From Diphasiastrum complanatum (lineage: Eukaryota; Streptophyta; Lycopodiopsida; Lycopodiales; Lycopodiaceae): a DNA stretch of 64,000 bases. The translations under genes and the position numbers were made by a program. Positions 36,383 to 46,679 of this stretch are shown one piece after another (position 1 is the stretch's first letter; every line of letters begins with the position of its first letter). The notes under the pieces are model-generated. The model did no database searches. It was not told the DNA's origin and saw nothing but the letters and a program-made list of their open reading frames with translations. The stretch covers positions 48,952,933 to 49,016,932 of the forward strand of contig CM055104.1 in NCBI GenBank assembly GCA_029204225.1, given 5' to 3'.

Positions 36383-36467
36383 TACTCAATTGGATATTGA
36401 TCAGGTTAGAATCCATTGCGCAATGCAAACTTCTCCAAAGAAACCGATACAAACTGATGTCATATTT

Positions 36468-36830
36468 TTATTTCAGCTTTTTATAGAGTGTTGGTAAACT
36501 GAGAGAATATTTCCAATCATTATTCACGTCCATGTATTTTGAATATACACATGAATTAGATATTGGCTGTTGAGTTCTAGAGAACCCACAAGAATAGGGT
36601 TCTCCAATATAAGCCTCTTGTAAAATGGATCCACGAGGCATCAAACAATAATCCAAACTATTGATATGAGTAGGATTACCATGGAATAATGAGTTCTCTT
36701 CATTTCTAACAATATCCATATTGAATACATCATAAACCATTAGATCATTGCCAAAAATTAAAATAATCTCGAAAGCTTCCAAATCGAATTGAAATGGTTC
36801 ACAGATCGGATCCTTAAAATAGCCACCTAA
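36468..36830 (-). pseudogene. Downstream part of an ORF split by the solo LTR
   Basis: The minus-strand frame contains GGYFKDPICEPFQFDLEAF and FGNDLMVYDVFNMD. It is in the same frame as the block at 37961-37634. The insertion plus target duplication is 798 bp, a multiple of three, so removing it joins the two blocks without a shift. Family unknown. Confidence 0.45.
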
Positions 36831-36835
36831 TTCCA

Positions 36836-37628
36836 TGTGAAAAATTGGCAAAATCTAGCTTGAATATTTTACAATTTCTTGTAAGTATGAAAATCTCACA
36901 CATGTGGAGCATGTTGCCATGTGTGGAAAATAGTCAACTATCATGTTAGATCTATGTTGAGTTAGGGGTACTTGAAATTTTGTAGACATCTATCCACATG
37001 TTAGTAGGAGATAGGGCCAATATTGACTTTAGAGGCAAAATGGGCAAGTACACATGTAAAGTCATGACTAGGCCTAAAGCAGGATTTGATGTGGCTCGAG
37101 ATAGGTTAGGCTTGTTAAATTTTTCATGATGAGCTTGGATGTGTGACACTTCCCTATGTGTTAGCATGAGAGCTAGTGACCAATCAAAAAGCTAGAAATC
37201 TACCAAATTGGTCCAATCAAGTTTGAGGGCTCATAAGTCACTCAACCAATCATATTTAGAGGAGGAAAATAAGGGGACCAATCACGATTCACTCCCCTTC
37301 ACCCTAGATTGCTACTTATATGTGAGTTAGATCAATTCTATGTGAGTGTTTTGGAGTTAATGAGAGTTTCTACATTTTGAGCATTTTTTGGCTTTCTCTC
37401 TCTACCCAAAAGCAAGGCTATTTTGTACTTAGTTTTTTCCATCTCAAGTCTCCACATGTGTGAATGTACTTTGGAGAGTGATATATGCATGTTTCATTGT
37501 GCACTTGCCTTAGATTTGTGAGACATAAGATCTTCGACTTCAATCTATGCTTGATCTATTGTGCAATCACCCACATCTTAGGAGATCAAACACACTTTTG
37601 AGCTATCTCACATGTGTGAAATTCAACA
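36836..37628. repeat. Solo LTR (793 bp) with perfect 5-bp target duplication
   Basis: Bounded by TGTGAAAAATT and TTCAACA and flanked on both sides by TTCCA (36831-36835 and 37629-37633). There is no internal region. This is the classic product of LTR-LTR recombination. It sits within a reading frame of the LARD-like element, so it is younger than that element. It contains CTTTCTCTCTCTACCCA, also present at about 49150-49165, suggesting a related LTR there. Confidence 0.9.
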
Positions 37629-37633
37629 TTCCA

Positions 37634-38395
37634 ATCCATGGAATATCGGTGCCATAAAGTCCTCGTAGTGAAAGTCAGGTGAATGTCTTGATCGACTCTC
37701 TTTGAGCATAGCACTATTCTCGATTTGACGACCCATAGTTGCTTGTCCACTGATCAAATTAAGACATTGATGTAAGTTTTGTCCTAAACTAAGATGGTTG
37801 AAATGAGACTCAAAAAGATGTTCAATAAGAAGTTGGACCTTATCTAGAACGTCAGGTTGCTCTAACTGCCAATGATAATCAATCGATTCTTGGATTTTCT
37901 CTTGATCAAGAGTTAACTCGTCCGATTGACAATTGATTGCATCTAAAATTTGCTCTTCCAACTGACCATCATGTGCTTTGGCAATATCATTCCTTTGATT
38001 AAATTTTGCATCTTAAAATAAACCCTGATCCTCATTGTCTTGATTAAGACTTTTGCTATATGTGAATGCTCTTTGATTTGAGTTCAAATTTTCTCCATCT
38101 GTCCTTGCATCATAATATAATTCATAACTTTCGTCTGAATCTTGATTTTCACCATCTATTGTCGCGTCTTATTTGAATCTTGAATAAGACTCTTTGTGTT
38201 TGCAACTGTTTTTGGATCTAGAACTTGACTTCCATCATTGCTTTGCTCATCTGCTTCGTCCTTGTCGCTTTGCTCATTAGACTCATTGCTGAAATTGTCT
38301 TCATCCTCAGAATCGTCTTTTTCTTGCACCTTTTTTGGTTGTCGATCCACTATTGCTTTGTTGTGAACGATCAAGTTTTGTATCCGCACATTCAT
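37634..38395 (-). pseudogene. LARD-like element: acidic linker and upstream part of split ORF
   Basis: The minus-strand frame at 38395-38156 has an acidic, Asn/Ser/Gln-rich run (KDDSEDEDNFSNESNEQ). It is followed, after frame breaks, by 37961-37634, rich in Gln, Asp and Leu (QLLIEHLFESHFNHLSLG). It looks like a disordered linker followed by helical sequence. No enzyme motif and no recognised family. Confidence 0.4.
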
Positions 38396-38569
38396 TTATT
38401 CAAACCATTCAAACTGTTCTTCTTTTCTTTTAGCTTCTAGTTTAAGCCTTTGTTCTCATTGCTCGTACTAATACATAATCCATTTTTTTCCCTTAATCAA
38501 AATCCAGACTGTAGAGAAGTACTTTGCAGATAATTTTCTACAATGCTCCGACATTGAGCTTGTAAGCCA

Positions 38570-38594
38570 TATATATATATGTATATATATATAG
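38570..38594. repeat. (TA)n microsatellite
   Basis: Alternating TA with one G interruption, about 25 bases, within the LARD-like element. Confidence 0.8.
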
Positions 38595-38640
38595 CATTTT
38601 ATAAGATATACTTCCCCATAGTCAACATTGGAACCATCAG

Positions 38641-38898
38641 CTAAAATTCTTGATTGTACTCAACAACTACAATTATTCGATTCGAAGAACACCATTGGAT
38701 GAAGTCGGATCGATTGAAAAGTTGTGTACAGACTGCTTCAAAAGCATTCCAATTCAAAATAAGAAAGTCTTGAACATTGTTCCACCAAGATTGAACACGT
38801 CCTTCGAAACCCAATGAAGCAAAGAGGAACATGCCATTGTCACAAATTCTAGTAGAATAATAGAAGTTATAGTCCAGATCTTCTAACCAATTCTCCAC
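38641..38898 (-). pseudogene. Gag-like capsid segment, copy 2
   Basis: The minus-strand frame reads ENWLEDLDYNF, FLFASLGFEGRVQSWWNNV, NWNAFEAVCTQLFNRSDF. The spacing WL..L...F, A.LGF.G....WW, W..F......F matches the retrotransposon Gag (PF03732-type) pattern common in Ty3/gypsy elements. The capsid protein would package RNA of the element. It is truncated before any zinc knuckle. Confidence 0.55.
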
Positions 38899-39271
38899 AT
38901 TAAAGGAATAAATACCAAATGAAGGACTAATGTAGTACAGTTGTTGATTGATAAAAGTATGGTTTCGTTTTGTAGAGATTTTTCACCAGTCTTTATTAGC
39001 TTGGTCTGTAGATAAATGTTCCATTACAAGTGCAGAATTCATCAAATCGTGTATATTCCATAAATGTAATTAGGAATAAGGGGCTTGAGAACATTTCTGA
39101 TAGTGGACTGAAGACATTTCACATAGAAGTTCAAGCATATCTTATAATCAAGTTTTGTCTTTGGAATCAACTCCAAACATTACTTGTTGAATTGTTGCAC
39201 ATATTCAGTATGTGTAAGAGACAAAATCGATTGTTTATAAAATTTTATAACATTGTCAACACATGCAATTT

Positions 39272-39529
39272 TTATTCATTCCAAATCTTGGTGACTAAAT
39301 ATTTTTTAGTGTCCTTGGACTTGTTTTTGAAAACACAATGAGGCAAAATGAATTTTATCCTCTTCAAAATAATGGTGAGACAAAAGTGGACCTCTAATGT
39401 AGTCAACCAATCTTCAATACTGATTGAATTTGGTTGTCCATCAAAAGCAAAGTCATAAAGTACGATTTCAGATGGTATTTCATCATTACATAGAAGTTGA
39501 ACATTTTTACTATAACAGTAGTCCATCAT
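39272..39529 (-). pseudogene. Gag-like segment, copy 1 (N-terminal)
   Basis: The minus-strand frame reads YDFAFDGQPNSISIEDWLTT then LEVHF. This is the F.G.......WL..LE..F opening of a gypsy-type Gag, again seen at 38898. The two segments look like a partial gag duplication in one element, or one gag with an inserted repeat. The C-terminal end is degraded and Lys-rich. Confidence 0.45.
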
Positions 39530-40000
39530 TAATGACTAATGAAGACTTTTGGACTATGAAATCACCTACTGGAATTTATGCAGAATGATATTTTATAGGC
39601 TTGTAAAACGCTCTTCTCCACCCACTTAAATTTTGAGTCCTCAAAGAATAAAGTGGTTGTGAATAAAAAATGTAACCAATTTTGCTTTTTACAACATTCA
39701 AATCCGATCTCAAATGGAAAAGATATGAAGCTTCAAAAAATGATAAGAAAAGAATGACAAGAGCGATAACTTAAAGAAAAAAGGTATATAATAAATAAAG
39801 TGAAAAGTAATAATTTCAAAATTTTGATAAATTCTCAATGTCAGGCTCATTGTTTTGATCACTTTTTGTTTTTACAACATTCAATCCTGAGATCAAATGT
39901 AAAAGTTATAAAACTTTAAAAATTGATAAGAGAAACAAAAATATAAAGAAATCACACATAGGATCCTAATACTTTTTTGTTAAACAAAACGGGAAATACG

Positions 40001-40510
40001 ACGGCAAATACAACGGAAAATGCCTGGAGATAGCCTATGCACATGGATTTATGCTTGTGTGTAGGAAGGAGTATAGCTCCCCGGTCCCCGTACTACTTAG
40101 GACAATAGTCTTGGCAACGCGCGTCTCCCTGCCGGTGCCCAGCGAACGCTATGCCCGTGGAAAATATTTTGCAGGCACTGGCGCCGACCTCCTGCCTATC
40201 GAGTGACTTAGTGCCAACTTGTCCCATGGACCTCCATGTGTCCCATCATGGACCCCCGACGCCCAAAGAGTCATGGCGCCCAAAGTGCCAACTTGCCCAT
40301 GGACCCCTGATGCCCAAAGAGTCATGGCACCCAAAGTCCCGGGCACCGTCCCCCACTCCCAGGCACATGCACACATGAGAGGTATTGGGCCAATTTGCTT
40401 TAATATGATATGGGAGATATGTCACTCAGCCACGTGGCACTCTGGGTCTCGGGCACCGAGCAGCGATGCCCAAGAGCCAGGCATTGGGATGCACAGGTTT
40501 TAAAGCCCGT
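40001..40510. repeat. GC-rich island with ~50-bp tandem repeats
   Basis: An abrupt GC-rich block inside AT-rich leader DNA. GCCCAAAGAGTCATGGC, CCAAAGTGCCAACTTGCCCA and TGGACCCC recur with a period of about 50 bases between 40214 and 40346. Related CACTCTGGGTCTCGGGCACC motifs lie to 40490. Overlapping open frames on both strands (for example 40219-40503 plus) are a consequence of repetition and few stop codons; they have no recognised domain. Confidence 0.7.
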
Positions 40511-40599
40511 GCGTAAAGTACCTTGAAGCCTGGAAAAAATGATAGAATATAGACTGAAAATAAGGCGTAGATAGAAAATAATAAAATACCACAAATAGT

Positions 40600-41110
40600 A
40601 CGTAAAGTTTTTTAGAAATAGCAAAATGTGTAAAATCTTACAAAAAATAGTACGGGCGAGTAACACTAAAATGAAAAGTGCAAAAATTCCAAAAATGGTA
40701 GGCGAGTAATATACTTACTAAAAATAAGAGGACAAATAATAGGCGAGTATAAACTTACTTAAAATAAAAAGTGAAAACTTTTGGAAGGTGAGTTAAAACT
40801 TAATGAAAATAGCAAGGTGAATAATGGGTGAGTTTAAAAATTACAAAAAATAAAATGTGCAAAATTTTGGAGGGTGAGTTGAAAATTACAAAAAATAGCA
40901 ATGCAAATAATGGGCGAGTCAAAAACTTATTAAAAATAAAAAGTATGAAATTTTGGAGAGCAAATAAAAAAACTTAATAATAATAGCAAGGCGAATAATT
41001 GGCGAGTAAAAAAACTCACAAAATTAAAAAAGAGTAAAATTTTCCAAGATTGGAGGGTTTGCGAAATAAACTAAAAATAGTAAGGGCGAATAATAGCGAT
41101 AGATCCAAAT
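40600..41110. repeat. Degenerate tandem array in the element leader
   Basis: Repeated units built from GGCGAGTAAAAACTTA, AAAATAAAAAGTG, AAAATTTTGGAGGGTGAGT and AAAATAGCAAGGCGAATAAT, alternating about every 45 bases (full unit ~85-90 bp), with at least five full units. It lies between the PBS and the gag-like segments, where LTR elements carry packaging signals. Confidence 0.7.
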
Positions 41111-41628
41111 ATGTGGCAAGTAATGAGAAAGTAATTTTTTTTTTCCAAAAATTTCAGAATGAAGAAACTTGAAAAACAAATTACAAAGACTCCCAAATTT
41201 TCTCTCCAAAAACAAGAAATGAACCTACTCTACAATAATTTCCATAACTTTGCCAAATCTTAACCAAATTGGATGAAAATTGGTGCAAATTAAAGTTAAG
41301 ATAGAGATCTACAAATATGTACGATTACAATTAGAAATTTTGGCCAAAAATGAAAAAAAAAAGATGGTAAAAACTAGACCTAAAAGTATAAAGAAATCAC
41401 AAAAATAGCCATAATTTGGTCATTTATAGCTTCAAATCAAAAAAATTTAGTACCTCCATAAAGTAAGAGGAAGACCTACTGATCTAAAGTAAGAACTTAT
41501 AAAAAAACAAAGATTAATGTGTCTAAAATTTAATCAAAACATTCTAAAAATGGAAAAACCAAAAAACTAGTAAAAGAACTCTACCAAATCTAAAGAAAAA
41601 CCACCAAATATGATGGGAAACGGATCTA

Positions 41629-41642
41629 TGGCTCTGATACCA
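41629..41642 (-). promoter_or_regulatory. Primer-binding site of the LARD-like element
   Basis: Complement of TGGTATCAGAGCCA, 5 bases inside the right LTR. It identifies 41648 onward as the 5' LTR and the element as minus-strand. Confidence 0.8.
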
Positions 41643-41647
41643 AGAAA

Positions 41648-41887
41648 TGTCATGTGCCAAATCCAAGCAAATAGCCATTGCATTGGGAGTAAAGCTAGAA
41701 GCAAGAAAAGTACACACATAAATAAGGAGATATCCATGGAATCATAATAGGAATGAAAGAATGCATACATCACAATGAGTAGAACTTGGATTCATGTAGA
41801 TAAGACACATGAGACCTAGAAATGGAAATTCCAAGGCTCACATTTACAAGAGGAAGCTAGGAGTTCTCACTTGCAAATGAGCTATAA
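41648..41887 (-). repeat. Truncated 5' LTR of the LARD-like element
   Basis: Starts TGTCATGTGCC and follows the left LTR up to CACTTGCAAATGAGC, where a copia RT fragment begins. It contains ~50 bases absent from the left copy. The outer end and target duplication are lost. Confidence 0.75.
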
Positions 41888-42228
41888 AAGTTCCTATTAA
41901 AGATGATGAAAAATCTTTTGAGGACATCACTCTTTATAGGAGTCTTATTGGCTCACTTATTTGGTTAATAGTGACTAGGCCTTATCTAAGCTTTTGTGTT
42001 CATAAGCTAAGTCAACACATGTAGGATCCAAAGTTATATCATTGGAAGTTGGCTAAAAGAGTCTTGAGGTATATATCTTCTACCTTGGATTATGGACTAT
42101 ACTATGAAGGAGAAGATCTTACTTTGATTGCTTTTTCAGATCAGATTTTGCAGGAGATAGGTTGGATAGGAAATCCCTAAGTTCTTACACTATATTTCTT
42201 GGAGGAAATTTGGTTTCTTGGCTGAAAC
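41888..42228 (+). pseudogene. Copia family B RT/RNase H fragment
   Basis: The plus strand, in broken frames, reads VPIKDDEKSFEDITLYRSLI, then SLIWLIVTRPYLSFCVHKLS, HWKLAKRVLRYISSTLDYGL and LGGNLVSWL, i.e. the RT end and first half of RNase H. It overlaps in content with 44100-44430, so it is a separate family B copy, not the left half of that one. It is cut off in mid-motif (VSWL) and joined to a family A gag. Confidence 0.8.
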
Positions 42229-43971
42229 ATCACGGATACCCAGATTGGCCATGTATCCAAGGCTCAGACATCGAAAGAAGTCTGGGACATCTTGAGCACA
42301 CTATACGAAGTGCGAGATATAGCTTCTAAGCTACATCTCAGAAAGAAATTCTACTCCCTCAAGATGACGAATGGTGATTCTCTGTAGAATCACATTATTA
42401 ACTCAAGAACTCGCTAAGAAAAATGGCCATTGTTGGATCTATCATAGACGATCAAGATGCAGTGATGCAAAAGCTTACCGTAGTTCTTACGACAGCTGGG
42501 TGATGATCATCAAGACTCATCCAGAATTGACTCTTTCGAGAGTCATTACTATGTTGTTGCAGGAAGACACACGAAGGAACGAAGCCTCGAGTTTCTCAGC
42601 TGATTCTCATCCCTTGTACACCAACAAGAGATGACAAAGCAGAAGAAGAAGAAAGGCCCGAAGCAATCAAAGCCAGACCAGAAACCAGCTCAACACAAGA
42701 AACAGTCGAATCCACAGACAAAGAAGAAGCTATTCTGCAGATACTAGGACAAGACTGCCGCATACTTCAAGCGAAGAACAACAGCAAAGGGCAGTCGACT
42801 CAAGTGGCGAATGCAGCTGCAGAAGCTCCACAACCTATTCAAGAAACGGATCATGATGCCTTCATGACCAACCATCAAGGAGCATCTGGCGATAGTTCTT
42901 GGTTTCTGGATTCCGGGACACTCAGCCTCATTGGATGTTTCGAGTCCTATACACCTAATTGTACTCAAAAATTTGTTCACCTTGGCGACAATAGCACACA
43001 AGCTATTAAAGGTGAAGGCACTGTAAGATTATGCTTTGCGAATGATCTACTAAAGTCCTGTATGTACCAAAGTTATCTACGAATCTGCTCTCTATAAGCA
43101 GAATCACAGATCTAGGACATAGAGTAGAATTCAAATGTGATCAATGTAAAGTAGTTGATAGGACAGACAAGATCCTAGCACTTGGAAAGAGGCATGGATA
43201 CTTGTATAAATTAAGTCATTGTTTTTTTGCTCTAGTCAGGCTCTCAGTACTTCAATTCATACAAATAAAGGTTTACTTTGGCATTATAGACTTGGTCATT
43301 TAAATCATGCTGCTGTACAGCGAATGTCTAGACAATCTATTGTTCTTGATCTCGACTATCCTCGCAAAAAAGTCGAGTTACCTGTCTGTCAAGACTGTCT
43401 AGTTGGTAAACAGACTAGGAAACCATTTAAGTCAAGCCATCAACATATTGCTAGAGGATTGCTAGATGTTGTACATTCAGATATTTGTGGCCCAATGAAA
43501 AATCCTCCGTTGAAGGATGCCAAGTATTTTATAACCTTTTTTGATGAATTCTCCAGAAGGACGATGGTGTATTTCATAAAGAAGAAATCAGAAGCTTTCA
43601 ACTGCTTCAGAATATTCAAGGAGTGTGCAAAACAGGAGACTGGAAGGACGATCAAGGCCCTAAGATTAGACAGTGGTGGAGAATACATCTCTGTTGAGTT
43701 TAAGGAGTACTGTCAAAGCCAAGGCATTGAGCAGCAATTCATCACTCCTTACAGTCCTCAGTCTAATGGCTTAGCTGAGAGGAAGAACTGTACTCTGGTT
43801 GAATCAACTAAATGTATGCTATCGCATGCATCGTTGCCCAAGAGATTCTGGGCTGAAGTTGTCTCCACTGCAGCTTACGTCCAGAACAGATGTTTGACCA
43901 AGGCCCTCTCAGACAAGACACCCCATGAGGTGTGGACAGGCTCTAAGCCTTCTTTAAAAAAAGATCCATTA
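42229..43971 (+). pseudogene. Copia family A gag, protease and integrase (5' part of a chimera)
   Basis: Plus-strand frames, in order. Gag, entering mid-capsid: ITDTQIGHVSKAQTSKEVWD, LRKKFYSLKMTNGDS, a Lys-rich basic stretch and a destroyed zinc knuckle (LFCRY then stop). Protease: SSWFLDSGT, where the catalytic DSG survives but the next five residues are deleted. Integrase: GLLWHYRLGHLNHAAVQR...CQDCLVGKQ zinc domain, VHSDICGPM, RLDSGGEYIS and GLAERKN catalytic residues all present in one 255-codon frame (43219-43986). The family A sequence stops at TGSKPSL and is followed without a gap by family B RT sequence. Confidence 0.85.
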
Positions 43972-44817
43972 CATTTTAGGCCTTGAGATTGATTTTCATG
44001 AAGAGTATGCTTTTATTTGTCAATCTAGATATGTCTTTTCTATGTTGAGAAAATTTAATATGCAAAATTGTAAAGGCATAGATACTCCCATGGAGCAACA
44101 TGTAAAAGATCCTATTAAAGGTGATGAAAGATCCTTCGAGGACATCACACTTTATAGGAGTCTTATAGGCTCTTTAATTTGGCTTACTATCACTATACCC
44201 GATTTGAGCTATTGTGTGCACAAATTGAGTCAATTTATGCAAGATCCCAAGATCCAACATTGGAAGATGGCCAAGAGAGTTCTAAGATATGTATCTTCTA
44301 CTCAAGATTATGGTTTATTGTACAAGAATGAAGATCTAACCATTGTTGGCTATTCGGATTCCAATTTTGCAAGTGATAAAATGGATCGAAAGTCCATTAA
44401 TGCATATACTATCTTTCTTGGAGGCAATCTTGTGTCTTGGCTTTCAAAGAAACAAGATACCATATCTCTATCATCTTGTGAGGCCGAGTACAAAGCACTC
44501 ACTACAACAACTAAAGAGGTGCTTTGGATCTAAAGTGCATCAAAGAGGATGATCTTCCCTTGATCAAATGTGACAACATATCGGCACAAGCTCTTGCAAA
44601 AAGTCCTATTTTTCATGCAAGAAGCAAGCATATAGAAGTGGCACACCATTTTGTAAGGGAAAAGCTCATTGGAGCTGAAATCAACCTGGAACATGTCGAC
44701 ACATCTTCATGTATTGCTGATCTTCTCACAAAGCCACTTTGCAAAAGTGCCTTCTCAAAGCATAGGTCTAATCTTGGTCTTATCTCAAGATCGATGCTTG
44801 ATCCACATTAGATACAT
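43972..44817 (+). pseudogene. Copia family B RT end and RNase H (3' part of the chimera)
   Basis: Enters RT at an LHYILGLEIDFHEE motif. It continues with FNMQNCKGIDTPMEQHVKDP, ERSFEDITLYRSLIGSLIWL and HWKMAKRVLRYVS. RNase H follows: YSDSNFASDKMDRKSINAY, SLSSCEAEYKALTTTTKEVL, CDNISAQALAKSPIFHARSK and IADLLTKPL. One stop (TCTAA near 44530) replaces the LWIK stretch. The YVDD catalytic region of RT is missing because the junction lies downstream of it. It is closely related to the element at 62163-63581. Confidence 0.85.
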
Positions 44818-44851
44818 TTTTAGGAGGAGTGTCAAAATATTAAAAAATCTC
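44818..44851 (+). repeat. PPT and stub of 3' LTR
   Basis: AGGAGGAG at 44821-44828 is the polypurine tract, followed by TGTCAAAATATTAAAAAATC, the first bases of an LTR. After ~23 bases the sequence changes to family A RNase H in the opposite orientation, so the LTR is truncated. Confidence 0.7.
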
Positions 44852-45597
44852 CTAGAGTGAAATTTAGGGTTGGCCGACAAGGCAATAACACTCTGATTAT
44901 CATAGAGGAAAATTGTAGGGTTGTATTGATACAAACTAATGTTTGACAATAAATTTCTCAACCAAAACGCTTCTTTAATAGATTGAGAAGCAGCAATGTA
45001 TTTCGCTTCTGTAGAAGAAAGAGCGATAGAGGTTTGCTTACGACTGTTCCATGAGATAGGACCACCGTTGAAGAAGAATGTAAATCCAGATGTGGACTTA
45101 GGATTGTCTACATCTCCTCCCCAACTTGCATCAGAATATCCACTGAGCTGATGAAGATTGTCGTTGTTGACTTCTCCATAGCAGATGCACTGGTCCATGG
45201 TAGCTCGAATATACCTCATGGCTCTTATGAGAGCCTTCCAATGGGTAATTCCAGGATTAGCCATGTATTGGTTGAGTGAGCTTATTGCAAAAGAGATGTT
45301 AGGTCTTGTACAGACCATTGCGTACATGAGAGATCCAAGTATCGATCGATAAGGATACTCTCTCATCTGCTCCTCTTCCTACTTGGTTTGGGGACATTGG
45401 TCCTTTGACAAATACAGGCCTGGATCCATCGGTGAGTGAGCTAACTTACAATTCATTAGATTGTATCTGTCAAGAACATTGTGAAGGTACCTTTGTTGAG
45501 TGATATAGATCAGTCGTCTCGCTCTGTCTTCGTGGATCTGAATGTCCAGACAGAAGTGAGTTTCACCTAGATCAGTCATGTCAAATTCAAAAAACAA
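44852..45597 (-). pseudogene. Copia family A (inverted copy): RT end and RNase H
   Basis: Minus strand. RT end: EFDMTDLGETHFCLDIQIHE, ITQQRYLHNVLDRYNL, SKDQCPQ (45597-45379). RNase H follows (45366 leftward): YRSILGSLMYAMVCTRPNIS, YSDASWGGDVDNPKSTSGFT, SSTEAKYIAASQS and LYDNQSVIALSANPKFHSR. It is cut exactly where SKHIEI should follow. The catalytic YVDD reads YVND at about 45630, so this RT would be dead even without its frame breaks. Confidence 0.85.
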
Positions 45598-46667
45598 CCT
45601 CTGTTATTATTGTTGAAAAACAACATATCATTCACGTATAAGGGGATGATAATGAAAGACTGCTACACCGACTTGGAATAGACGTTGCAATCAGTAGTGC
45701 TTGGTTTGGAACCTTGTTCGATGAGGAATGTGTTGATCTTCTGCTCTGGTAGACTATTTCAAGCCGTAGAGTGCCTTATGGAGTTTACAGACATGATTCT
45801 TCATACCTTCCAGAACATATCCTTTGGGTTAGATCATGTAGATGTCTTCTTGTATAACTCCATTCATATAAGTTGTTTGTACATCAAGTTGATGCACTTC
45901 AAGGTCGGCAGCTACAACATATGATAGGAGGGCTCGGATCGATGAATGCTTGACTACTAGATTGAAAGTCTCATTGTAGTCAATGTTGGGGATTTGAGTG
46001 AATCCTGGTGCTACCAATCTTGCCTTCCTTCAATCAATTGCTCCATTGGCATTGTACTTGATCTTGAAGATCCATTTGCAATCAATGATATTGCAGCCAA
46101 TAGGAGCTTTGACTAGTGACCACGTCTGGTTCTTAATCCGAGAGGAATACTCTCTGTCCATAGCTTCTCTCCAAAGATCAGAGTCTGGTTGGCTGAGTGC
46201 CTCTTTGACTGTTGTCGGTTCCTGTATCAAGAGACATGCAGACTCAAGAGTATACCTTGTGGGCTGTGTGCACACTCAACTTGATCTTATGGGAGGAATC
46301 AACTGATGAACCACTCTTGGAACTTGTTGTTGGGTAGCAGCAACGTCTTCGTCTGATTCACTATCAAATAGTGGGTTGTCAATGGACACGTCTGAGCCCA
46401 AAGCTTTGATTGTCGTGTCAATGACAGGTGATGAAAGTTCTCCTGGAACAATATCCTTGCCTTTGATGTCAACAAATTGATCCTCGAAAAAGACTGTATC
46501 TCAGCTATACAAGACTTGGGAATATCAGGATCATAAAGCTTATATGTGTTATCAGATGAAGTATATCCAATCAGGATGGTCTTGAGACCTTGGAAGTCCA
46601 ATTTCTTCCTTGTATTTTTTGGGATCTGCGCATAGGCAATGCATCCAAACACTCTTAGGTTCTTCAT
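45598..46667 (-). pseudogene. Copia family A (inverted copy): integrase tail, linker and RT start
   Basis: Minus strand. Integrase tail: LRVFGCIAYAQIPKNTRKK and GYTSSDNTYKLYDPD (46667 leftward). Linker/RT start: TVKEALSQPDSDLWREAMDR, NIIDCKWIFKIKYNANG and, in another frame, YNETFNLVVKHSSIRALLSY with DVQTTYMNGVIQEDIYMI. At least four frame interruptions. Confidence 0.82.
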
Positions 46668-46679
46668 AGAAGGCTTAGA

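Larger units (their letters stand above)
35697..41628 (-). mobile_element. Pol-less long LTR element (LARD-like), internal region
   Basis: About 5.9 kb between two related LTRs, minus orientation. Reading from the PBS at 41642 there is a leader with a tandem array, a GC-rich repeat island, then decayed frames in order: a gag-like N-terminus (39529-39272), a second gag-like segment (38898-38641), an acidic linker (38395-38156), and three unrecognised blocks (37961-37623, 36851-36468, 36382-35870). No protease, RT, RNase H or integrase motif was seen. It therefore resembles large retrotransposon derivatives that rely on other elements for enzymes. A solo LTR (36836-37628) is inserted in it. Confidence 0.65.

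Noticed and set aside
40149-40503. Overlapping open frames on both strands in the GC-rich island
   Set aside because: The frames stay open because the DNA is repetitive and low in TA-containing stops. They have no domain and mirror the repeat unit.
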